Part shown: one piece after another, positions 25,319-35,330 of the stretch
How positions within the stretch are numbered: the first letter of the stretch is position 1
Layout: each line of letters opens with the position of its first letter
Assembly (NCBI RefSeq): GCF_040581485.1
Contig: NC_090129.1
Coordinates: 31,916,764 to 31,980,763 of the forward strand
DNA length: 64,000 nucleotides
Source of the DNA: Linepithema humile
Taxonomy: Eukaryota; Arthropoda; Insecta; Hymenoptera; Formicidae
Direction of reading: 5' to 3'
Position numbers and translations under genes: made by a program
The notes under the pieces: model-generated
Database searches by the model: none
Told to the model about the DNA's origin: nothing
The model's input: only the letters and a program-made list of their open reading frames with translations

Positions 25319-25352
25319 TATAAATATCGACGTTTCAGCGGAGTAACGTACA
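25319..25352 (+). promoter_or_regulatory. TATA/initiator-like core promoter candidate
   Basis: TATAAATA at 25319-25326 is followed by ACAGTC, whose A at 25352 lies 33 bases from the first T of the box. This is close to the TATA-to-start spacing known for insect promoters, and CAGT resembles the arthropod initiator TCAGT except for its first base. The site lies in a CpG-rich block with a (GA)10 tract about 190 bases upstream, a context common at GAGA-factor promoters. The only downstream frame near it is 31 codons (25420-25515). No convincing downstream gene was found, so this is a motif match only. Confidence 0.3.
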
Positions 25353-25354
25353 GT

Positions 25355-25394
25355 CGGTCCGTTAGATTACGGCCGAGCGTAATCTATCGGACCG
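25355..25394. repeat. 17-bp near-perfect inverted repeat beside the promoter-like site
   Basis: Arms at 25355-25371 and 25378-25394 match as inverted repeats at 16 of 17 positions, around a 6-base loop. The left arm reads CGGTCCGTTAGATTACG. It starts three bases after the putative initiator A. It could be a dimeric protein-binding site or a stem-loop at the 5' end of a transcript. The arms and loop are shorter than in a normal microRNA precursor. Confidence 0.85.
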
Positions 25395-27540
25395 CCCATC
25401 GGCCGGGCTACCGAGAGAGATGATGAAGAACTTGCTAACGAAGTGGCAACGTCTATTAGGAATGATATGCGCACGTGCCTTTCGTGCTTTTGTACATGTG
25501 TATCGTGAAAACTAGCGACAAAGCTGTTTCTTCAGCTCGCTGGTTTACCGAAACGAGTTATTTGTATATATTTCGATCTTACTTGACAATCTCTTCAATT
25601 TTTTTATTCAGTAATTATCAATCTGACGAATATTTTCTCGCAAATATAAGACAGTTTGCTAATGTTTTTCTACAAAGAAAATGATTTACGCGCGTTTGCT
25701 ATAAATTATAAGATTATTGCATATAAAATTTAATCATTTCGTTCTAAACGCTTAATGTTAAAAATATTTTAATTAAAAAATTTTAATTTCGTATTTTACT
25801 TATACATTTCGTGGCGGTGGGGTGCAGAGAAGGGACTTGATTGCGACTTGTTATTCCTAAATTTCACATCTTGTTGGCAAATATGGTCACTCTTGAACAA
25901 ATCGCGTAAGGTTAGCTGAAGCATTTCTTGTTAAACTCGCTACGTGTCACCGGCTCAAGATACCCTGCTGTTTGCTACTTTCTGGTTGAGAATTTTCGCT
26001 GAAGCCGAGACAATATTCCCGTAAAAATGTGCGCCCTACTTCCAAACTGCTATTTGCTCTTCCCGACGTCTGCTTTTCCTTCTTTCCTGATTGTCTCTCC
26101 GACCTTTCGACCGCGAACAGTCCGGACTTTCATGCTCAATTTTTTCCCCTCTTTCTCTTTTTCAACTCGACCGGATATCAGATCCTTCGCAGTGCTGGTA
26201 ATGTTCCGATCATGTCCGCTACCGAGTTTTCTCATTTAATCATTAATGCGCCGTAGAGAATAAAGGTAACTTCGACGCGCAATTCTCACGTTACGCTGAA
26301 AGGATATCCCGACGTCGATCGCGAAACACCTATTGTTACGGCAAAACATAAGACACAAGTTACGTATCTGCGATATATTAAATTCTATAGCGTTTTACAA
26401 AGACGGTGCTGCACAAAGCCATCATTTTGGGCGAATTAAGCGCTCGTTACTTAGGTTGGCGTAATTATGATATAAAATAAAGAAGAGTATGTGCGCATTT
26501 CGATTGCATACGGTGAAATCAATTCCAAATTGCTGCCAGGCAAATATTGCCGCATTGAGAATCTTTGCTATTGCTGTGTCGCTACTTGTTATGCACGAAC
26601 ATATTCTTCCTCGTACTCTGAACATTCGCGTAAACTACGAAAATTACATTTTCGCGGTACATTTATATAATAATAAGCATTTATTCCGCCAGAAGTTATA
26701 TTTCGTAATAAGCGCTCTTTTAGTAAAGTATTATTCAGTACGCGCGCCGTTTGTAATGTTATAATTCAAGCTTTGTACTTTCCACTCGAACCGTAAACTT
26801 CTGAAATACATTCTGAAACGAAATAATTTTCATTAAACAAGACTCGCGCAATTCCACAAAGTGCGATATGCACCGAACTGGAACGCGAGACGCGTCTAAA
26901 CGTCCATCTCAAGCAGAGTTTTTCACTGCGGCGCATGTGTGGTAAATGATAAATCACCGCAAGACTATTGCGAATCTCTTGGCAAATGTTCGACAATTGA
27001 CGTGACTTTGCACAATAGAATTTTGATCATTGCGGCTTTATCGACCGGAAAAATGGCGCTCTCGATGAGAAATTTAACGAAACGTTTTGCAGCAGCCGTT
27101 TCGTTTCAACTGCTTCCCTTTATTCCACACAAACGTTTCATTCACATTTATCTCATTTTATACAATAATGCATACAGTTAAACAATCGTGCCATTATGAA
27201 TTGCAATGCAAAAACGTTCTTTATACACTTTAATACAAATACTCATGAAAAACGCAGTCAATTTAATTTTCAAAAATATTTGTTAAATTGAAAATCGTAT
27301 ACGCGACAATTTCTGGCTATCTTGCCCCGAGCTGTTTTATTTTTTGTATGAATAATAATATAGTTCAATTATTTATTTGTATTAACAAATATAAGTGTTT
27401 TAAATACTTTATAATTTTATAATAGGATGTTACTTCTCAATCATTTTTCTTTATTTTTTACTAAAGTTTATTAAAGAACTGTTTTGCACAAATATAATAC
27501 ATATCGTCCCGTAATTTTTCAAGTTAAGTTCACACATTTC

Positions 27541-27639
27541 AATGGAGGTAACATTTGTTTCTCTCCCTAATTTCCTCTGTTTCCTTCCTAACCTCCTCTG
27601 TTTCTCTCCCTAATTTTGCTCCGAATGATGAATGGAGGT
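27541..27639. repeat. Pyrimidine-rich tandem repeat between 9-bp direct repeats
   Basis: Three units of 20-22 bp (27558-27579, 27580-27600, 27601-27620) share the pattern TTTCYTYCCTAA with CCTCTG at the end of the first two. The tract is bracketed by AATGGAGGT at 27541-27549 and 27631-27639. The bracket looks like a 9-bp target-site duplication but could belong to the tandem array. Confidence 0.8.
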
Positions 27640-29213
27640 CTAAATAAAATCGAGAGAAAATGATTCAACTTCTGAGAAACCCTCAAAGAACAAAGGACGT
27701 GTTAGGTGCGATGACTTAAGTTAACAGCCGTGCAGATATTCTATTAGGTCATTACCTGCAAAATTATGCGTAATATATTATATATAATAACAAAATAAAT
27801 AACAATTATTCGGTAAATTACGCTTTTGTGTTTCGGTTATTCTCAAAGGTAACATTTTTCGTTTAAAATTATCTTTTACAATAAAACCTAACCATCCGAA
27901 ATATTAGCACATTTTCACAAATTTTTAACAAACGCATGTATATTACACACATATCACGTTTATTATTGCGATTATACAAAATTTTTTATAACTTCCATTA
28001 ACCGATTTCGGTAAAATATATCCTTCAAAGGATTCAAATATAATATTTAAAAGTCCGTGTGCCTCGAGGGAAAAGAAATTCTCGCATAAACGAATAAAAT
28101 GTTGAATGAACATAGAGATTGATGTGGGTATTGACCTAATCAGAGATGTTTCCGCGTTCCGGGCCGCGGGTCATGGATGCGCCTTACGGAAGGGAAGCCT
28201 TTGGTATTGAGATTCGGAAGAGTTCCAAGATTGCCTTTCAAAAAGCAATCGAAAATCGTTTTATAAGGAGATAGTAATATACCCATTTTCAAATGTTATA
28301 TTAATCGATCTCATATTTCCAAAAAGCGAATAACGCCACAGAAAAACACTTATCAATTAAATAACAAGCTTGTTGCTCTACATTGTTATTTAGAAATTTA
28401 AAGAAGTAAAAAAAGTAGAATATTTCTGATCGTTTGATCCTTGGTGGAAAGGAAATCACTTAAACAGCTGTTAGCGGAACGAAATTTTCTCCCACTCGTA
28501 AATTGCAGTGCTTTGAAACTCTAAACAGACGTTATCGATACCTACTCATTATATTCTCTAGCTGCGATATATCAATCCGGCGCTCTGCTATTAAACTGTA
28601 ATCTGAACTTAATCAATCATCCGTACTGCAAGCTAAGTCCAGGAAATGAGCTTGCCAGATCGCAGATTCTCCGAGAAAGGGGTGCCTTTGGGGATCGATC
28701 AGGATGTTCCCCGCCCAAATCTAAATTCCCGCCAAGCGGCGATACACACACATTTAAATGATAGAATCAAAAAATTCCATAGATTTAACCCGCGATTCGC
28801 GGCTTCTGATTTTGAGTTCTGATATGACTACATAATAAATAAAATAGCCTGTAATTAATATAATTTACAATTTTTTTAACACTAATTACTTGCAAAAATG
28901 TTCGTTCTCTAATTGGTCACATAATTATAAAATTAATTATAAAAATTCGTATTTTTGTTATATAACAAAGCGGCCTTTTTTGTATATACGTGTACAAGTA
29001 TATAAATGCATAATTATTAAAAAGCCAATTAAATCATTACGCAAAACTTGCGCATAAAAATTATTCTGTATTCTCTATTCTAGAAACGCACTAAGATCGT
29101 ATATGGGATATACTGAAGTGTTGAAGAGCCTGTAGGATGTAAGATAAGTGGGATCGGAATCAAGAAGTGGATCAATCGTGGTCTAGATCGGCTCTATGGC
29201 ACGTACGCTACTC

Positions 29214-29227
29214 ACGTTTCGAAACGT
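29214..29227. repeat. 14-bp perfect palindrome
   Basis: ACGTTTCGAAACGT is perfectly self-complementary. It is short enough to be near chance level in a window of this size. Confidence 0.6.
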
Positions 29228-30730
29228 TTTAGAAGAAAATCGCTTGTGTTTCATAAATCCTGATGGAGCACTTGGCTCCAGCACGAGGGTTTTTGAGAAA
29301 AGTTGAAAATTCTAGGAGAGACCGTAAGAGTTTCGTTCGTTACGTCGGTTCGTTACGTATTTTAAAAGACAGAATTTCTTATACTAATGTTTAGTGGCAC
29401 GTTTAAACTAGTCACGTAGAGCGCAATCAAAAATGATGTACACGTCTCCGCGCACTCGCAGTAATTAAGGTAGTGTTAGAAAATTTGATCGCTGATTGCG
29501 CACTCCAAAAATACCGTAAATTCGAATAATGAATATCGCAGCATGTCATCAAGAATTAAAATTTTGTTATTCTTCTTTTTTAGAATTTTAATAAACTCAA
29601 TCTTGTTTGTATTTACAATTTGTTAATTTGAAATTAACGAGTTATGAGTAATAGATATGCTATAAATATTTACGTTCAGCAACAGTTAATATTATAACGC
29701 GCGCTGTTTAAAAAATGAAGCAGATAATTGTACAACACGTTCCAATAAGATATAAGTTATATATATAATCGTCAAAGCCCGTTAAATTTTTTTCCGTTTT
29801 ATTTTGTTTGTTGATTGAATCAAGTGTGCAGATTGTGATTGACGGCTATATCTGAGAGGTCGTAGATCGGACATATCCGATTTATGTATAAAGTTTCAGA
29901 TCAAGCATTTACAGCTAGTGTATACTAGTCAGTCTTTATATCCTGTGAAAATCGACACCGCTGTCAACTCTTCAGCAAATGTCTGTCATTAAAGGCGTGG
30001 CTGAGGATCGCATTTCGCGAAAGCGCGGTACGAGAATGTCGTCGTAACAACCTACTTTCTCGCAATTAAGAGTAATAGCGCTGCAATGTTGCGCAACGCG
30101 CGGAGCGTCCGCGGAGGTAATATTAAGGCGTAATGATACTATAAGTTACGATACGCGAGAACGTTCAACCTATATATCGCAATCACGTAGTCAGAATTCC
30201 CAAACTTCGCCGACTATCTCTCGCCAGCTTAGCCCGCGAGATAAAATGATGATGTGAATTTGGAAGTCTGGCACTGTGAAATGCCTAGGAGCATTATACG
30301 AAATGCCGCGACACTGCCGGCTAACGTGTGGCAGTTATAAACGACTGACTTGGCCGTACGATTAATTATACAGTCGCGAACAAGGTGGCTATGACAAAGT
30401 CGCGGTGGTTAAATTTGAATTTAAACTGGCGCTCAAGTGTATTTTGAGCAACTTTTTCATACGCTATTTTTGCAGAAATGTTCTAAGTGTTCAACGATGA
30501 GAGAAAATACCTTTCTTTGCGCTTCTAAAGTTTGGCAGAGTTTAAAACTTCCCTCTCTTCGCGGTATCTAACGCTCTAACAGTTTTACATAAATCGATAT
30601 ATCAAAGTGTTTAAAGTGCTCAATGTCCGATAAATGTATCGATTTTTTCAAGTTTAAATTCTTATCTATTTACAATCACATTTATGATTAGATATTCCTC
30701 GAAACGCTTCTAATAACTGAAATATTACAC

Positions 30731-31205
30731 GTATATTGCACTCGATTTTCAACAATTACTTCGGAAGAACTTTAGCTCAACGGCGTGAGATAGTTATTTT
30801 CATAATGTCTCAATTCTCGAAAGTAAATTGCTTTCAGGCGGAACAATTCTATCGAATTTTCCAGAGGGTAATCGCCGGCGTTGTTAAGAGTTTAAAGGGA
30901 CCGGTCCGTCCGACGGGTGGCAGCGCCACAGTTAATGCGCGTCTGTCCAGCATCCCAAAACGATGTCCCGGGAATCGATACGCGGTCATAGCACCCTGTA
31001 TCATCAAAGGCATCGCATTTTGGAGGGCAAAAGGGAAAACCACTGTAACCAGCGGGTCGACTACGGCCGAAGGGGACCGTTCGCCGTCGAATACGTCCAT
31101 TGTTTTCTCGCACCGAGGTTAAAAATAGCACGTTCCTGTGTGAGAGAATTTTCCCTACTTGGTGGTAAGACGAGATAGGCTTGAAAAGAAAAAGAGTGAG
31201 AAGGA

Positions 31206-31246
<41 letters not shown>

Positions 31247-31780
31247 ATAGAGAAGACGCCTTCTATATCTCGCCGCCGACTAACTCGTACACCTGTTGAT
31301 GGACGTTCCGCCTACAGGATCAAAGGGATTCCATCGCTGCTGCCGAAATAGGCTCTTGGGAGGACTTTCAGTGCGGCTCTTACGAATAGCGAGGCGGCGA
31401 CGTGTACTCCTTCTCTCAAAGGCCGGTCGCCTTACTTGAAAATTCGAGCGGCTGAGAAATCTTGTTAGCGCCCGGCGATGCGGATGCCTCGCGGAACGTT
31501 GACGAAATAACATTCTCGGGATTTAAATATCAGAGACTCGTTGACGTTGCGGCACAACTTCCGGGGGGGACGTATTTGAATTTTGGATTAGATTGCCCGG
31601 TACGTGCGGAGTTACCCCGTTGCGATGGGACTAAGTGCATTACAATGCCCTTTGGTGGATTAAAATTTCCAACTAAATTACGAGTAAAACGCAAGGCCAA
31701 CGCAATTAGGCAATTCGCTGCAATTCGCAATGTTCTTCGATGTTCTGTGACAAAGTGAAGCTCCAACTTAAACGATTAAA
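30731..31780. other. CpG-rich block, possible exon or regulatory region, unproven
   Basis: GC-rich sequence containing (GA)16. Frames of 128 codons (plus, 30736-31122) and 83 codons (minus, 30849-31100) overlap; another plus/minus pair lies at 31462-31766. Neither member of either pair has a recognisable domain. Equally open opposite strands argue against coding. Confidence 0.35.
31208..31241. repeat. (GA)16 microsatellite
   Basis: About 16 uninterrupted GA units lie inside a CpG-rich block, in the same orientation as the tracts near 19.27 and 25.11 kb. Confidence 0.95.
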
Positions 31781-33885
31781 CAGTTTGGAAAAAAAATTTC
31801 ATTACGATCGATCACGAGTCAGCAAATGTTTGCGCGTACATATTTTTCGGATGAAATTTATGTGCTGATTGAAACATGTCTCGTGATTTTCCCGCATAAT
31901 ACATTAAACGCGCCGTTTCGGTAATCCAACAGCGCGAAAAAGCATTTCAGGCGAGTTCTCTAAAATCAAAATTGAAAAAAACGGCCACGGCAAACAACTT
32001 GGCGAGTGTATGTCGACAATTCCAATAGCAACGGTTAAAATCGTTCGAACGCATCCTGGAATGAGGCCATCTGTATTCTGTTGTTTCCTTTCTTCATGCG
32101 AGATATTGCCCGCGGCAAAGGGACACTAAACCTGATAAAGTCTTTATTGGGTCTGCACGTGGATACGCGAAATAAGATAAGCAACGGGGCGATATTGCGT
32201 TTTGCGAAAAGAGAAATCGCTACTTGCAACGGGTCGATGACATTTTGCCGAGGTAAATGAAAAACGCTAAAATAAGGAAAAAAAAACGAGAGAAATGACA
32301 AAAATTAACGACGATTGGACATTGTATCGTTCGGCACCATATTTTCTCTAATTAATTTTTCACCCGGCGATGGAACTTTTCGATGGGTCTTTCGAAGAGT
32401 TTCGAGTGCGACGGAATTCGAACATCGCAACATTCAACTGTCCATTAAACGTTAAAAAGCAAAAGTAAAGTTTTGAAGATTTTATCTTCCGCAATTTTAT
32501 CGGTTTATTGCGAAACGAAACTTTTTAAGGCAATTATTTAATAATTTATAACAAACTCTCTACGTAATGATTAATTTGTTTAAAAACTCTTTTGAATATA
32601 ACACTGAATAATTTTGCGAAATATCATTTGCTTATCAGTTCCAATTGTTAAGTAGAATTTTTTTGGGAATGCGTCAAAAGCAATTATTTTCAAAAGGATT
32701 TTTCTTTGTAGAAACATTAATTCAAGTTATATCGCTAATGTTAGTTCGCAATAAACAGCAATCTTCATTACATATTAAACGCTGTTGCATTATGCTCCTG
32801 TTCAATTCCACTTCCAATAATTAAACACTGTTATGAATAACCAATTTTGCTATAAATGATTCTAAATAAGTTAAAAATAATTTATTCACTATGTATTTAC
32901 TATTCATTAATCAATATGTATTTACTATTCATACAAATAAAATTTGAATATTTGCTTAGACGCGGCCATATTAAATACTTAACGCACGGACTGTAGATGC
33001 ATATCAGATGTTGCAAAATGTAAGATATACTTGGACTATTTTTGCCACGATACATAGGTTCATTGAACATTCTGGTGCGCTACATTACCACAAAGTTCCC
33101 GAAGCGCAAACCGTAAGCCATCAGTCACGGATTAGACGAGACTGAAATCTAACACCGGCTAATACCAGCCCGGTGATCTCTGACAACGTGACTGAATTTC
33201 CTGCGGTTTCCGGATTGGGTCACGCAAGTGTTTCTACGTGTATCGCATGCATACGCATACGAATAGTTCGGTAGTTTCCCATATTCGTGTGAATATAATC
33301 GATTGACTTCAATACAAATAAAAGTGATAAAAAATAGACCCGCGAAAAAAATGGCACACCTTGTGTATTTCGTGTATTTTCTTCTTGCGATATAAAATAA
33401 TGAAAGAGTTTTCTTGTACAAGTTTACGTCGACTCTAACGTTAATAAAATATTAGTTACACAAATTTATATTTTAAACAAGCGCGCAATCTCGTGAAGAA
33501 TACGGCAACTTAAACGTCGACTCGTACTACTGCAATATCGCGATCCTGCTGCACGTTCAAATACCTTGTGTTAAAAATGTCGATTAATTGAAATAACTTT
33601 CTGCGATATTAAAATATATATCCAGCATGAAAGAAGCGAAAGTTCCGATGCTCATTGCTTCTCGAGAAAGCAGTTAAAAGTTCCTCGGCGGACTTTCCTC
33701 GGGGGATCTTTCTATATATCTCTCTCGAACCTCACCCGCGCTTCAGTAATCAATCGTACTTAGCATCTTTCTCGACCTAAATGGGGTCGGAATCATAAGT
33801 CCGAGTAAAATCGTACTATTCGAATTTTCCTTGCCGTTCTTGCTTCTCTTCACAGTTATCTTCATTTTTATTCAACCGTTCTGCA

Positions 33886-33887
<2 letters not shown>
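31781..33887. other. Mixed, AT-rich in the middle, no gene seen
   Basis: Apart from the 18-bp direct repeat at 32.89 kb, I see nothing structured. Frames are 90 codons or shorter. Confidence 0.4.
32890..32932. repeat. Perfect 18-bp direct repeat, 25-bp period
   Basis: TATGTATTTACTATTCAT occurs at 32890-32907 and again at 32915-32932, without changes. This indicates a recent local duplication. Confidence 0.9.

Positions 33888-33932
<45 letters not shown>
33888..33932 (-). repeat. 45-base T run, possible poly(A) tail of a minus-strand retrocopy
   Basis: This is an uninterrupted run of 45 T on the plus strand. Read on the minus strand it is A45, preceded by AATAAA (33949-33954 on the plus strand) with 16 bases between hexamer and A run. 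That is the usual spacing of a polyadenylation signal and cleavage site. It therefore resembles the 3' end of a retroposed transcript whose body would lie to the right, from 33933. I recognise no gene in the adjacent sequence and found no target-site duplication. A simple expanded T microsatellite next to a chance hexamer remains possible. Confidence 0.5.
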
Positions 33933-33933
<1 letters not shown>

Positions 33934-35330
33934 ACGCAGAGAAGTGGTTTTATTAGTGATGAAAAGGTGATGCAAAAACAGAGTGCGTATTTTTACTGAG
34001 AAAAACTTGGTTTCTCTTTAATGGGAGAAAATAACCTTAAATTGCCTAGATAAAACCTTAGATTCTTTCGACAGATTAACTTAAACAATAACAATTGGTA
34101 GTGTATATATTTGTGGGAAAAATATAACGGCAAATTTATACAATTATATATTTGTTCTAAAAGATTTAGAGGCCAGTGTGCATTTTCATGGGACACTGCG
34201 ATCGTCAATATCGTAAACTTTCATTTCCATTGATTGAAGTGTCCAAAAAATGTATATGCGAGTATTTAGATGAAAATAGAGACAGCCGCGTTCCAGCCAT
34301 ATTTCGGCTAGCTACCAGATTTCTCTCTGTCGGGACAGAGATTGATGAGAAGATATAAATACCGGTGAAGCGTATTATTACACGGGCGCGCGAGAATGCC
34401 GTTGCGGTTTTATGTGCAGAACTGTTCGATCACTCGCGCGTAGTTACGTTTCATAATATAAATCAACAAAATGAGATTGCAAACGAGAAATGAAGCCTGA
34501 TCGATACACAAATGAAGACCGCGTCAATTAAAACGGTGCGGAAAATCTATGTTGCCTTGCGCTTGGATGTTCATGCATTTCGCCCACATAAAAGAGAAGC
34601 ACACACAGCGACTCCGATTGCACAAACGATTGCTGGGAAATTCGGATTACATATAACGCAAAGGTATACGGTTACAAAGAGCAAGGAGAATTCGTATGCG
34701 AGTTTGTGAAAAACAAGTGAAAGAAGCGCGATTATAGAGAGAACGTAAAATTGTGATTTGTTGCATAGAAACGTTGACATACGCGATGCTATTTGCGCAG
34801 AGTTGTTACTTTGTTCTCCACGGTATTATTAAAAGCAAGTCTGTCGAAACGAAGAAGGATCTTTTATGTAACTGATCTTTTTATACTTTATACGCAAATC
34901 GATATTGCATATCGCTGTATCGTGTAAAAAAGAATATATTAAAATTTTAAATAGACTGTTAATTGATCGGACGTTTCAATGCGTATAAAATCGCAGTGCA
35001 ATTATGGCTGAAAAAACTTTTCAGAAGATATTATGTAAAAGGCAAATTAATCGCATACGTGATTTTAAATACATTTAAATTGGCAAGTTTCATTTTTATA
35101 TTAATTTGCAATCAATTACAATTTAATAGGAGGAAAATTGTATATTTAACATATCGTCACTGTCGAACTATTTTCTTCAAGAAATTAAAATATGTTTATT
35201 ATAATTGATAATTGACGGTATAAGTGAAAAATAGGCGCTTTATTTCACGGATCGCTATTTCCAAAACGACAATTTTCTCCAAGTGGTCCATTTCTGCTTG
35301 ATGTCAAACTTTCGAATTTCAGAAAGCAAC
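33933..35330 (-). other. Flank of the A45 run, possible retrocopy body, no recognisable gene
   Basis: If the A45 run is a retroposed tail, this is where the copied transcript would be, read on the minus strand. The only minus-strand frames are short (33993-34208, 71 codons; 34571-34780, 69 codons) and resemble nothing I know. They could be untranslated-region sequence or chance. The far edge of any insert is not visible. Composition is AT-rich to about 34.2 kb and then mixed. Confidence 0.2.

Larger units (their letters stand above)
24851..25520. other. CpG-rich block with promoter-like end
   Basis: GC-rich sequence holding (GA)10, G runs near 24960-24985, the 25244 and 25355 inverted repeats and the TATA/initiator-like site. 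A 31-codon frame (25420-25515, starting with two Met codons) follows the putative start site. It has no signal peptide or domain that I can identify, so I leave it uncalled. Confidence 0.4.
25521..30730. other. Mixed AT-rich sequence, no gene seen
   Basis: Mostly AT-rich with GC-richer islands near 26000-26330, 28130-28210, 28640-28760 and 29990-30420. No frame exceeds 92 codons. The pyrimidine tandem repeat at 27.56 kb and the palindrome at 29.21 kb are the only structured items. Confidence 0.4.

Noticed and set aside
26451..26460. TTAGGTTGGC, identical to the outer end of some mariner terminal repeats
   Set aside because: The bases after it do not continue the mariner repeat, no TA precedes it, and no inverted partner is present. 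A 10-base match is plausible by chance.
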